Below are positions 50,877 to 59,575 of a stretch of 64,000 bases of DNA, piece after piece. The DNA is taken from positions 124,001-188,000 of the forward strand of contig OZ246401.1 of the NCBI GenBank assembly GCA_965230965.1, in the 5' to 3' direction. Source of the stretch: OLB23 sp965230965. GTDB taxonomy: Bacteria; Patescibacteriota; Microgenomatia; UBA1406; HO2-37-13b. Numbering within the stretch: position 1 is the first letter of the stretch; every line of letters begins with the position of its first letter. The notes under the pieces are model-generated. The model saw only the letters and a program-made list of their open reading frames with translations, searched no databases and was not told where the DNA came from. The translations under genes were made by a program, and so were the position numbers.

Positions 50877-51835
50877 AGACCGTTGTCGTAACCGGCGGGG
50901 CCGGTCTTATTGGCTCCGAACTCATTTCATTACTTCTTGAGAAAGACCATCGTGTTATTTGCATTGATAATTTTCTCACTGGTTCGCGCGGCGTAGTCGA
51001 GCAATTTAAAAACAACCCAAACTTCACTTTAATTGAACATGACGTAACGCTCCCACTGCCTGAATTTAAGGAAAGCATCGATTGGATTTTCCATCTAGCA
51101 TCTCCAGCTTCTCCAAACCATAAAAGTCCCATTAGTTATCATTCTCTTCCAATGGAAACAATGATGGTAAATACAAAAGGCACTCAGCTCATGCTTGAAC
51201 TTGCTGAACAACACAAAGCACGCTTTTTATTTGCTTCAACATCAGAGGTCTATGGTGACCCCTTAGAACACCCCCAAAAAGAAGCCTACAATGGAAACGT
51301 ATCTTCAACGGGTCCTCGATCAATATATGACGAAGCAAAACGATTTGGCGAAACATTGACAGCTTATTATGTTCGTGATAAGGGTCTTGATGGAAGAATT
51401 GTTCGTATATTTAATACATACGGCCCAGGGATGCGTAATGATGATCAGCGCATGCTGGTGAATTTTATTCTTCAAGCTCTTAATGGTGAAGATGTAACTG
51501 TATATGGCGATGGAGAACAAACAAGATCATTATCCTACGTAAAGGATACAGCTCAGGGCATCCTTATGTTTATGGAAAAAGATGGCTTAGAAGGGGAAGT
51601 CATTAATATTGGTTCCCAAGCCGAACATACGGTGAATGAGTATGCAGAGATGGTTGTGCGACTTATTAATTCAAAGAGTAAAATAATTCATGAAGAAAAG
51701 GTTGAAGATGATCCACAACGCAGACAACCTGATATTTCAAAAGCAAAACAAATATTAAATTGGGAACCTTCAACACCTCTTGAAAAAGGAGTCAAAGAAA
51801 CGATCAGTTTTTATGAATTGCAAATGAAGTCATGA
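50873..51835 (+). CDS. UDP-glucuronate decarboxylase-like epimerase (UDP-xylose synthase type)
   Basis: 320 residues, extended SDR. GGAGLIGSELISLL NAD site; FHLASPASPNHKSPISY, LLF-like ASTSEVYGDPLEHPQ, the catalytic GPRSIYDEAKRFGE (YxxxK) and RIFNTYGPGM plus SNFIL-like VNFILQALNGEDVTVYGDG closely follow UDP-xylose synthase. Directly after ugd, so the pair would give UDP-GlcA then UDP-xylose. It overlaps ugd and the next gene by 4 bases each. Confidence 0.83.
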   Translation: MKTVVVTGGAGLIGSELISLLLEKDHRVICIDNFLTGSRGVVEQFKNNPNFTLIEHDVTLPLPEFKESIDWIFHLASPASPNHKSPISYHSLPMETMMVNTKGTQLMLELAEQHKARFLFASTSEVYGDPLEHPQKEAYNGNVSSTGPRSIYDEAKRFGETLTAYYVRDKGLDGRIVRIFNTYGPGMRNDDQRMLVNFILQALNGEDVTVYGDGEQTRSLSYVKDTAQGILMFMEKDGLEGEVINIGSQAEHTVNEYAEMVVRLINSKSKIIHEEKVEDDPQRRQPDISKAKQILNWEPSTPLEKGVKETISFYELQMKS

Positions 51836-52980
51836 AAAAAGCACTCATAGTTATACCAACCTATAATGAGAAGGAAAATATTAAGATACTTATTCCTAAA
51901 CTCCAAGAAGTCATCGAAAAAATTGAAAATTGGGAAGTAGAGATTCTCATTGTTGATGATAATTCTCCTGATGGCACGTATGAAGAAGCTCTCATATTGC
52001 AAAAAAAGTTTAAAAACATTCACATATTGCGTGGAGAAAAAAAGGGTTTAGGTCGGGCATATCTTCGTGGATTTGAGTATGGTTACGAAAAAAATAAACC
52101 TTTTGTCATGTTCGAAATGGATGCAGATTGCCAACATGATCCAAAATTAATTCCACAATTCTTAACAGCAATTGAAGAAGGCGCAGATTTTGTTATAGGA
52201 TCGCGTTATATCAAGGGCGGATCAATTCCAAAACATTGGTCTCTCGATAGAAAGTTTTATTCGGTTGTAGGAAATCTTATCGCTAGTTTTGGATTTATGA
52301 ACTTTGCTGTGCATGATTGGACCTCTGGATATCGTGCAATGAAGACTTGGTTCCTCAAAGATGTGGCAAAAGAGATGGAGGGATATAATGGCTATGAATT
52401 CCAAATCGCGTTGCTCGACAAAGCAATGAAACGTCATCTACATATCAAAGAGGTCCCTTTACAATTTACAGATCGCATTTCTGGTGATTCTAAACTCAGT
52501 TCGATGGTAGTTATTCCAAACACGTTACTCTACATATTTAGGAACTCATCTTTTATTAAATTCGCTATCGTAGGCATGTTGGGTTTTATGGTTGATTTTG
52601 GCATTGCTGCATTTCTGATCAATACGACACATCTATCTACTCCAACATCTAATGCACTGAGTGCTGAGTGCGCCATTATATTTAACTTTTTTATGAATAA
52701 TTTCTGGAGTTTTAAGCATAAACAGGTAGCCTCAAACACGCTATCCTACATTAGAAAGATAATTAAGTTTAATATTGTTTCGTCTGGATCAATTGTTATT
52801 CAATGGGTTGGTTTAGTTGTCCTTATAAATCTCTTTGGTGAACGTCCTCATACATTGTTCGGCTCAATTACTGTCGGGAGTTGGGTGCTTTTCAAAATCT
52901 TCCTCATAGCCTGTATTATCATTCCCTATTCCTATTTTATGTACAATCGATTTATATGGAAAAAACCTCCTTCGAGGTAG
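51832..52980 (+). CDS. polyprenyl-phosphate mannose/glucose synthase (Dpm1-like GT2) fused to GtrA domain
   Basis: 382 residues. Residues 1 to about 235: GT2 domain of the dolichol-phosphate mannose synthase type (IPTYNEKENIKILIPKL, VDDNSPDGTYEEA, MDADCQHDP, IGSRYIKGGSIPKHW, DWTSGYRAMK). Residues about 240-375: GtrA-like four-helix membrane domain (FIKFAIVGMLGFMVDFGIAAF, NFFMNNFWSF). It would make a lipid-linked sugar donor for the GT-C enzymes here, and the GtrA part may help to flip it. A short inverted repeat (ACCTC-CTTC-GAGGT) covers its last codons. Confidence 0.9.
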   Translation: MKKALIVIPTYNEKENIKILIPKLQEVIEKIENWEVEILIVDDNSPDGTYEEALILQKKFKNIHILRGEKKGLGRAYLRGFEYGYEKNKPFVMFEMDADCQHDPKLIPQFLTAIEEGADFVIGSRYIKGGSIPKHWSLDRKFYSVVGNLIASFGFMNFAVHDWTSGYRAMKTWFLKDVAKEMEGYNGYEFQIALLDKAMKRHLHIKEVPLQFTDRISGDSKLSSMVVIPNTLLYIFRNSSFIKFAIVGMLGFMVDFGIAAFLINTTHLSTPTSNALSAECAIIFNFFMNNFWSFKHKQVASNTLSYIRKIIKFNIVSSGSIVIQWVGLVVLINLFGERPHTLFGSITVGSWVLFKIFLIACIIIPYSYFMYNRFIWKKPPSR

Positions 52981-52986
52981 TATACT
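52981..52986 (+). promoter_or_regulatory. -10 box of the CPBP protease gene
   Basis: TATACT starting right after the stop of the preceding gene, 9 nt before the ATG at 52996; leader would be 2-3 nt at most. Confidence 0.4.
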
Positions 52987-52995
52987 TTTATTGAA

Positions 52996-53649
52996 ATGAA
53001 TAAAAATCCTTCAACCATTCAAAGAGTACTTAATGTTTGGGCAATTGTACTTATTATTTGGAGTGTGTATAGAACAAAACTTGCGTTGCCTGAATGGTTT
53101 GATGAGCTTATTGCAAAACCAATTGTATTTATACTTCCCGCATATTACAGCATCCTTCGCTATGAACAGAAGCCATTTTTCCAACAAATCTGGCTTAAGA
53201 AAAAAACAATTGTGACAGATATTTACACAGGCCTTTTAGTGGGATTCATTTTTCTTATAGCAGCCTTTTTTTCAAACTATTTACGCCTTGGCAATGTTTC
53301 CTTTTTAGAAAATATTTTTACAAGCAATCTTGTCCTAGCTGGCTTTTTAACCATAATGACTGCAATATCTGAAGAAATTTTGTCACGAGGTTTTATATTA
53401 AAACGACTGTATGAAGATTCATCCAATATGTACAGCTCATCCTTTATTGCAAGTACCTTATTTTTAGTACTTCACATTCCTATCTTATTTACTATTCCTA
53501 ATCTTTCGGGCTCTATGTTGCTCCTTTTCATGACGACAGATTTTATTTTAAGTCTTGTTAACTCTTTTATATTCCTTGATAGGAAAAGTCTTTTAGCTCC
53601 AATATTAATTCATGCACTCTATAACTTTGCTATTCTTTTTTACAGATAA
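52996..53649 (+). CDS. CPBP-family intramembrane metalloprotease
   Basis: 217 residues, about six membrane helices. Family motifs: EEILSRGFILKRL (EExxxR), FLVLHIP (FxxxH) and ILIHALYNF (HxxxN). Such Abi/CaaX-type proteases cleave within membranes; substrates are mostly unknown. TATACT lies 9 nt before the ATG (52981-52986). Placed at the end of the sugar-nucleotide series and convergent with the 53663 gene after a 13-base gap. Confidence 0.85.
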   Translation: MNKNPSTIQRVLNVWAIVLIIWSVYRTKLALPEWFDELIAKPIVFILPAYYSILRYEQKPFFQQIWLKKKTIVTDIYTGLLVGFIFLIAAFFSNYLRLGNVSFLENIFTSNLVLAGFLTIMTAISEEILSRGFILKRLYEDSSNMYSSSFIASTLFLVLHIPILFTIPNLSGSMLLLFMTTDFILSLVNSFIFLDRKSLLAPILIHALYNFAILFYR

Positions 53650-53662
53650 GATTAAAAAATTC

Positions 53663-55285
53663 TTAATTCCTATATATCCAAAAGACTTCATGCTCGCCGT
53701 ATCGTACTTTTGTGACCTTGCTGGCATCGATTGATCTATCACTAAACTCATCAGGAAGTCCAACAATAACGCTGTTCTCTGGGAAGTCAGATCCAGATGG
53801 AAGTTCGAAGTGAAATTTATCAAATGATTCTACCTGTGTAAAGCCGTACTCATCGGGCTTTGATAATGTGGCAGCGTTATGATATTTTTGTGGATCATAT
53901 TGCATAAAGTAAAGTAAGAATATATATGGTTGACCATATCGTCTTGTAAAGTAATAAGAGTCAACATCGTCGTAGCTATTTTTAACATAATCTGCAAGAT
54001 CTTTATATCCGCATTGCCAGGCTTCAATATGAAGCGGCCTTTTGAAATAGTGATTAAAATATAGATCATGATTGCTTATATTGAAGAAAAAGAAGGCAGC
54101 AACAATACCAACAGCAAGATACAAACTTTTATTGCTGCTACTGCGCTTCATATTTTCTAAAACAGTAACAAATCCATATGCCACAATAAGTTCTATGGGA
54201 AGAATCATAGGAAACGTACGCGTTAAGGAATGCGGAGACCATGTTAAGGCATTGCTAACAGGAGCTAGCAGTAGCAAAGACAGTACAAGATAACGATATT
54301 TTTCCTTATTGCTAAAGAGCAAGAAAAGGCCAATAAATATAAATGCATATTCTATTGGTGTTATTAGACCTAACCAATCCATACCAAAACGTGGATTTGC
54401 ATCTCCATTTACTACAAGAAAATCAGGAGAAATTTCCTGCTCATATCGTAGTGAAAATTCTTTTACAGATTGGGTGAGTTTATTATGGAGGGGGCGTACT
54501 GGATGTTCATTTAAATACTGGTCAAGTTTTTTTTGAAACCCAGAATTGTGTGTGAAGACTAGATTATTTAGTCTACTTGCGCCATAGGTGATATCAATCA
54601 CAAAAGGTGCTAAAAGAACAACTGCTAGCAGTAACATTATCGCCCAATTTTTTTGTAATGATTCTTTTAATACAGATGAGCGTTGATAAAGCTTTTGTAA
54701 AAATAAAAAGACTATTAAGAATAAAAAGAGACGCGCATTATGATACGTAAACGTTGCTAAAAAGATTGAGAGCAGTGAAAGAAAAGCATCAATTTTTCGA
54801 GAAGTATTCCTATAGCGAAGTAGAAATACTAGACTTGTTCCGATGAATAATGTTGCTAGCGCAGTTTCATGCGCGTGGCGACTTACAATATATATCCAAG
54901 GCGATATGGCTGCCAAGAAAGCAGAGACGTATGCAATTTTTTTATTTCGAAATAATTCTAGTGAAAGATAGTAGAAAAGAGGCACGAGCAAAATTCCAGC
55001 CATATGACTAACCATCCTAGTCGAAAACATATTGAGGCCAAATATTCCGATAAAAGGTATCGAAAGATAGCTATATAAAGGTAGTTTCAAATCATTGAAG
55101 GACAATAGTCGTAGTGGTAAGAACGCGCCATGTTCATCTTTCAAGGTTTTAAGAATTGAAAAAGCGTTATATCCAAAAGCAGCTTCATCTGCATTAATGC
55201 ATCCTGGAACTTGATTGTTTTTATAAAAAGTGAAGAATACGGAAATAAGCATTGCAAGAATGAGAAGTACATTTATTTTTTTCAT
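53663..55285 (-). CDS. GT39/ArnT-like membrane glycosyltransferase
   Basis: 540 residues with about eleven N-terminal helices and a soluble C-terminal domain of some 120 residues. First outer loop contains the acidic NADEAAFGYNAFSIL motif characteristic of GT39/GT83 enzymes using polyprenyl-phosphate sugars; RMVSHMAGILLVPLFYYL and SRHAHETALAT follow. It would glycosylate proteins or lipids outside the membrane. Last gene of a four-gene operon from 57981, overlapping its neighbour by 4 bases. Confidence 0.8.
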   Translation of the reverse strand: MKKINVLLILAMLISVFFTFYKNNQVPGCINADEAAFGYNAFSILKTLKDEHGAFLPLRLLSFNDLKLPLYSYLSIPFIGIFGLNMFSTRMVSHMAGILLVPLFYYLSLELFRNKKIAYVSAFLAAISPWIYIVSRHAHETALATLFIGTSLVFLLRYRNTSRKIDAFLSLLSIFLATFTYHNARLFLFLIVFLFLQKLYQRSSVLKESLQKNWAIMLLLAVVLLAPFVIDITYGASRLNNLVFTHNSGFQKKLDQYLNEHPVRPLHNKLTQSVKEFSLRYEQEISPDFLVVNGDANPRFGMDWLGLITPIEYAFIFIGLFLLFSNKEKYRYLVLSLLLLAPVSNALTWSPHSLTRTFPMILPIELIVAYGFVTVLENMKRSSSNKSLYLAVGIVAAFFFFNISNHDLYFNHYFKRPLHIEAWQCGYKDLADYVKNSYDDVDSYYFTRRYGQPYIFLLYFMQYDPQKYHNAATLSKPDEYGFTQVESFDKFHFELPSGSDFPENSVIVGLPDEFSDRSIDASKVTKVRYGEHEVFWIYRN

Positions 55286-56196
55286 GAAAATAGTGAAAAA
55301 ATCTCTGCATCTGAAATTTTTTGATAACGCAATTTATGAGCACGCCTTTTCATAACAGTTGAAATATACCTCATAGCGGAAAAAAATCCACTTATAAACT
55401 CTGTTTCACCTTTAATAGACATCAGGAGAAGGTTTATGGGAAGCCAAAAAATATGCTGCAACGTTAAATTCAGATCTGTAATGTTTGACCACATAAATAA
55501 AAACTGATTGCGAAATGCAATGTGCTTAATTTTTGATGACGAATAAAAAGTGCTAATTGTTGATTCGCGCATATGTTCAACTTTATAAGAAGGTATAAAG
55601 TTTATCTTCCATCCTCTACTATATGCTCTAAATGAAAGATCAATATCTTCCCAGTAAAAAGGTGAATATATTTCATCGAATGCACCGAGACTTTTTAAAC
55701 GATCAGCTCTGAAAAGACACGAGCCACCACTAGCCCATGCTGTTAATCCCTCATTATTATCATGTGCTCGAGAATGCACTACAAGACCACGCGAAAAAAG
55801 AATTGTGCTCTTGCCGAGTACGGAATCATGATTTTTTTCAGCGAATGATACAGCTGCAATGTCAGAATTTTCTCTGAAGAAGTCTTCATAGTTTTCTGGA
55901 AAAGTTGAAAGAAGGCGCACATCTGAATTTAATAATAAAATATACGCGCCTTGGGCTATTTTTATACCCTTGTTGATTGTGCGAGAAAATCCAAGATTCT
56001 TCTCATTCTCAATCAAATGCACATTCTTTTTTTTCAGTAAGCTTTCAATTTTCTCGCTTAAATATTCTTGCGACGCATCGTCAACAATAATTATTTCTGT
56101 GTTTTTTGGGAAAAAAGCTACATTATGTTGTAGGTTTTGCACAAACATATCAGTCTTTTTATAGACTGGGATTACAACTGAAAGTTTTGTATTCAT
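55282..56196 (-). CDS. GT2 glycosyltransferase (rhamnosyltransferase-like)
   Basis: 304 residues, cytosolic GT-A fold. VVIPVYKKTDMFVQNLQ start, IIIVDDASQEYL, GFSRTINKGIKIAQGAYILLLNSDV (the DxD-equivalent NSD), and WASGGSCLFRADRLKSLGAFDE with YWEDIDLSFRAYSRGW as acceptor/catalytic region. Similar to WbbL-type rhamnosyl- or galactosyltransferases; sugar unknown. Overlaps both neighbours by 4 bases. Confidence 0.82.
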   Translation of the reverse strand: MNTKLSVVIPVYKKTDMFVQNLQHNVAFFPKNTEIIIVDDASQEYLSEKIESLLKKKNVHLIENEKNLGFSRTINKGIKIAQGAYILLLNSDVRLLSTFPENYEDFFRENSDIAAVSFAEKNHDSVLGKSTILFSRGLVVHSRAHDNNEGLTAWASGGSCLFRADRLKSLGAFDEIYSPFYWEDIDLSFRAYSRGWKINFIPSYKVEHMRESTISTFYSSSKIKHIAFRNQFLFMWSNITDLNLTLQHIFWLPINLLLMSIKGETEFISGFFSAMRYISTVMKRRAHKLRYQKISDAEIFSLFS

Positions 56197-57251
56197 ATGC
56201 GAAAATAGTCTTTAACTTTTTTCTCAAATACTTTTTTAGAAAAATTAGAGTGCACATATTCTATACCAGCTTCGCGTATTTTCTCTTCAGCCTTTTTCTC
56301 AAGTGAAGCTGTCTGTTCAACCAACTCATTTACTGAGTTGTACAAAAAGCCATTTTCGCCACTCTGTATATAACGTCGCGGGCCACCAGAATTATGACAA
56401 AACACAATTGCGCCCGCTGCCATACCTTGTAATGGTGTTATGCCGAGATGCTCTACACCATCCGCCTGCTTATTCTCATTAAGTCCAAAGCCAGCAGCAT
56501 GCCAATAGATTTCCGCATCTCGAAACAATTCTACGAGTTCTTTATTTGAAATATTTGTTTGGATTTCAATTGCATCATTCTCTCTTTTCATCTTCATAAG
56601 TTTTGCATAGTATTCCCTATCTTCCTCCGCATCTGTTAATCCTCCAGCCAATATCAGTTTATAACTATGAAACGTGCTACTCTTTTTCTGAAGCTTTGTA
56701 AAAGCTTCAATCAAGACATCCTGTCTTTTTGAATGCAGATGAGGAAAGAATCTTCCTACTGAAAGGATTATTTTTTTCTTCGCAGTGCCTTTATAAAAGA
56801 ACCTGTCATCAATATATGGTTGTACCACTTCCACTTTTTTCTTCATCATTTTTTCTATTTTTTCTGCAGTAAATACACCATTTGCAAAAAAATGCGCCTT
56901 CCTCGTTTTCAGTTTATTAATAATTCCTCGCGGAAGAATTTCTTTTTTTGGATACATGTAGAAAATATATGTTTCTTTTGCTCGTGAAAAAAAATAACTA
57001 CCATCCGTGACATAGAGACATATATCGTATCCATCAGCATGTGGAATCTCACTAATTGCACGCGCATTTTTTAAGGAAATATTATGTGTTTTTTCTAGCT
57101 TGCCAATAAAGTCTCTATCTTTTGTGACTATATCGCTTTTATAACCCGCATCATCAAAAACTTTCAAGATTGAACATATATGCTGCTCTCCTCCGCCTAA
57201 TATATGTAAGTAAGGACTAATAAGGAGAATGTTATTTTTGATATTTTTCAT
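56193..57251 (-). CDS. GT4 glycosyltransferase (ALG11-like)
   Basis: 352 residues, GT-B fold. N-terminal glycine-rich ILGGGEQHICSILKVF; donor domain with ILSVGRFFPHLHSKRQDVLIEAF; C-terminal GVEHLGITPLQGMAAGAIV and HNSGGPRRYIQSGENGFLY carry the catalytic Glu region. The EHLGIT-MAAG-NSGGP pattern recalls ALG11-type mannosyltransferases. Retaining, NDP-sugar dependent by family. Its ATG lies 20 bases inside the end of the preceding GT2 gene. Confidence 0.83.
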   Translation of the reverse strand: MKNIKNNILLISPYLHILGGGEQHICSILKVFDDAGYKSDIVTKDRDFIGKLEKTHNISLKNARAISEIPHADGYDICLYVTDGSYFFSRAKETYIFYMYPKKEILPRGIINKLKTRKAHFFANGVFTAEKIEKMMKKKVEVVQPYIDDRFFYKGTAKKKIILSVGRFFPHLHSKRQDVLIEAFTKLQKKSSTFHSYKLILAGGLTDAEEDREYYAKLMKMKRENDAIEIQTNISNKELVELFRDAEIYWHAAGFGLNENKQADGVEHLGITPLQGMAAGAIVFCHNSGGPRRYIQSGENGFLYNSVNELVEQTASLEKKAEEKIREAGIEYVHSNFSKKVFEKKVKDYFRI

Positions 57252-57981
57252 AAAGCATCAGATATGTAATCGTCTTTGAGTAAGCTTGATAAAAGGATTC
57301 GATAATGCCATAACTTCCATCCATAAAACCAGCCTTTTTTAATAATCTTCTATACAATTCACCAAAAAATTTTCGAAAAAAAATAGATGTATTAACTTCT
57401 CTCCTAGCATCAAATAACAATCGAGATTCAATATCTTCATATACCGCTGTTTTCTCCACCATATTCTCAAGATTAGGATGAAAGTGATGGATAAAAGGTT
57501 CTCTTAATCTTCCTGATGTACCTTTAATGATTGGAGTTGAATGAATTGCAGACGGCCATTTTTCAAAAGCGTCTTTTTTTATAAGTCTCAGTACAACATC
57601 TGGATACCAACCCCCATGACGGAGCCACTTTTTCCCTGCAAACACATTTTTTCTTGGCATATAAAAAAATGCATGCTGAGTAGTTCTTGTGATTTCTTTT
57701 ATCTCTTTTGCGAGATCCTGCGTAATTTCTTCATCGGCATCTAAGATAAAAATCCAGTCTCCCTTGGCTGATGACATAGCAAAATTTCTTGAAGGCTCAA
57801 CGTAGCGATTAAAAGGAAAGTGAAGCACGCGTGCTCCAAGTTTTTTAGCAATTGCTTCTGTGTCGTCAGTACTTTCTGTATCAATCACCGTAACATCATC
57901 TGTTAAAAGAAAGGCACTTTTTACTGCATTCTTAATAAGATGCTCGCCATTATGTACAGTTATGACAACAGATATTTTCAT
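57232..57981 (-). CDS. GT2 glycosyltransferase (WaaE/LgtF-like)
   Basis: 249 residues. ISVVITVHNGEHLIKNAVKS, VTVIDTESTDDTEAIAKKLGARV, EPSRNFAMSSAKGDWIFILDADEEI (DxD) and WLRHGGWYPDVVLRLIKK match the WaaE/beta-1,4-glucosyltransferase type of family 2. First gene of the operon to 53663. TATAAT lies 21 nt before the ATG (58008-58003). Confidence 0.82.
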   Translation of the reverse strand: MKISVVITVHNGEHLIKNAVKSAFLLTDDVTVIDTESTDDTEAIAKKLGARVLHFPFNRYVEPSRNFAMSSAKGDWIFILDADEEITQDLAKEIKEITRTTQHAFFYMPRKNVFAGKKWLRHGGWYPDVVLRLIKKDAFEKWPSAIHSTPIIKGTSGRLREPFIHHFHPNLENMVEKTAVYEDIESRLLFDARREVNTSIFFRKFFGELYRRLLKKAGFMDGSYGIIESFYQAYSKTITYLMLYEKYQK

Positions 57982-58002
57982 ACATTCGTTTTCTTACACT
58001 TG

Positions 58003-58017
58003 ATTATATATTACAAT
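58003..58017. promoter_or_regulatory. divergent -10 boxes between 57981 and 58033
   Basis: Minus-strand TATAAT (58008-58003), 21 nt before the ATG at 57981, and plus-strand TACAAT (58012-58017), 15 nt before the ATG at 58033. No good -35 boxes are visible. Confidence 0.45.
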
Positions 58018-58032
58018 AAACTCAACATTGCT

Positions 58033-59127
58033 ATGAATCGAACGAAGAGATTGCTTAAGATATACTATGTGTTTCTTTTTATTCTTTTGATATATTCTTA
58101 TGCACTTATTGACCCCAATATAACACTTATTAATAATCCTCTGTGGACTTCTTTCAGAAACGTTATTGTGCAGTTAGGTTATTACCACAGAACAATCTCG
58201 ACCACTATCTATATATGCATTATTTCTGTATTAACGATATTACATATCACCTTAGTAAGAAAGAATAACGAAAACCCTATTCATATCGCACTAATGACTG
58301 CCGGAATATTACTTCTTGCATATCCATTTTTATCACGAGATCTCTTTAACTATATGTTCGATGCAAAAATGGTGACTTTCTATCATGTTAATCCGTATTT
58401 TCACAAAGCTTTGGATTTTCCAAACGACCAATGGCTACGGTTTATGCATTGGACACATAGATCATACCCATACGGACCTACATTCCTTCCCCTAACCCTT
58501 ATTCCCTCATTTTTTGCTTTCGGAAAGCTGCTGCTCAATTTCATTTTTTTCAAAGCCATGTTTATGAGTGTTTATATATGGATTACCTACATGCTTACAA
58601 AAATTAAACGCGAATATGGTCTATTTTTTGCGACACATCCACTCGTCATTGTCGAAGGCCTTGTAAATAATCACAATGATTTCATTGCGGTAATGTTCGG
58701 CATAATGGGTATTTACTACACCTCTTCCAAAGCAATCTCTATTCTTTCATATCTTGCATCAGGAGGTATAAAATTTTTGACAGCGCCAACTTTGCTTTTA
58801 CTTTTTAAGTTTAAAAGGGTAAAAACAGAATTTATAGTAGCCGGTTTAATCGCAGGATTAGTATTATATCTTTCTTACACTGGTGAATTTCAGCAATGGT
58901 ACATCCTTAATTTCTTTGTGCTTATACCATTCTTATATCCGCTGATTAAGAAGATGTATATTTTTTTCTATGGTATTTTGCTTTCGTATTTCCCATTTCT
59001 TCTTTATGGAGAATGGAATACCGAGGGAAACTTGTCAATCAAGCATGCGGTGATTATTGGAGCTTTGCTGATTAATGTAATCTGGGAATATTCTCGAAAA
59101 AAATTTATGAAGGAAGAAGCTGTATAG
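58033..59127 (+). CDS. GT-C type membrane glycosyltransferase (MptB/GT87-like)
   Basis: 364 residues from the ATG at 58033 (MNRTKRLLKIYY); the upstream frame overlaps the divergent promoters. About ten helices. YPFLSRDLFNYMFDAKMVTFYHVNPYFHK is the acidic first-loop motif of alpha-mannosyltransferases of the MptB/GT87 kind, followed by HRSYPYGPTFLPLTLIP. Uses a lipid-linked sugar by family inference. The 3' end overlaps the convergent flavodoxin gene by 23 bases. Confidence 0.72.
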   Translation: MNRTKRLLKIYYVFLFILLIYSYALIDPNITLINNPLWTSFRNVIVQLGYYHRTISTTIYICIISVLTILHITLVRKNNENPIHIALMTAGILLLAYPFLSRDLFNYMFDAKMVTFYHVNPYFHKALDFPNDQWLRFMHWTHRSYPYGPTFLPLTLIPSFFAFGKLLLNFIFFKAMFMSVYIWITYMLTKIKREYGLFFATHPLVIVEGLVNNHNDFIAVMFGIMGIYYTSSKAISILSYLASGGIKFLTAPTLLLLFKFKRVKTEFIVAGLIAGLVLYLSYTGEFQQWYILNFFVLIPFLYPLIKKMYIFFYGILLSYFPFLLYGEWNTEGNLSIKHAVIIGALLINVIWEYSRKKFMKEEAV

Positions 59128-59560
59128 CCCACTTCTTTAAAAGCTCATTATTTTTCTTTTCATCAAAGTAATAACCATCAATTCGGAGCGATTCAACAAC
59201 TAAATCTCCCTGCACATCTTTAACCATTTTTTCAAGATAGTCGGCAGAGTGGCAAAATTCTATATATGATGAATCTCCAAGTGCAAAAATGGCAAATTTT
59301 TTATCCTTAAATAATTGTGTTTTAAACTTTTCTTCAAATGCAAAATACCATATATGTGGTTGGCCTTGAGCGTTATTGTAAAACCACGTGTTTGTGCCGA
59401 AAATTACAAGATCATATGTTAGTAGATTGGCGACATTAACATCACGTACCTCTTGCATGGTGACAGTATGTCCTTGCGACTGGAGCTCTTTTAGAAGTAC
59501 TTGAGAAGCAAAAAAAGTGCTATTCGAATTTGTTCCATAAGCTAGCAAAATGTTTGCCAT
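59105..59560 (-). CDS. flavodoxin-like protein
   Basis: 151 residues, full-length short-chain flavodoxin domain. FMN phosphate loop YGTNSNSTFFA (usual T-G-T/S/N), GTNTWFYNNAQGQP in the 60s loop and ALGDSSYIEFCHSADYLEKMV in the 90s loop. A one-electron carrier; no partner oxidoreductase is seen nearby. TATACT lies 7 nt before the ATG, so probably leaderless. Confidence 0.85.
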   Translation of the reverse strand: MANILLAYGTNSNSTFFASQVLLKELQSQGHTVTMQEVRDVNVANLLTYDLVIFGTNTWFYNNAQGQPHIWYFAFEEKFKTQLFKDKKFAIFALGDSSYIEFCHSADYLEKMVKDVQGDLVVESLRIDGYYFDEKKNNELLKKWAIQLLPS

Positions 59561-59567
59561 GATATTT

Positions 59568-59573
59568 AGTATA
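59568..59573 (-). promoter_or_regulatory. -10 box of the flavodoxin gene
   Basis: Minus-strand TATACT, 7 nt before the ATG at 59560, located in the 15-base gap after the GT2 gene. No strong -35 box. Confidence 0.5.
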
Positions 59574-59575
59574 GC

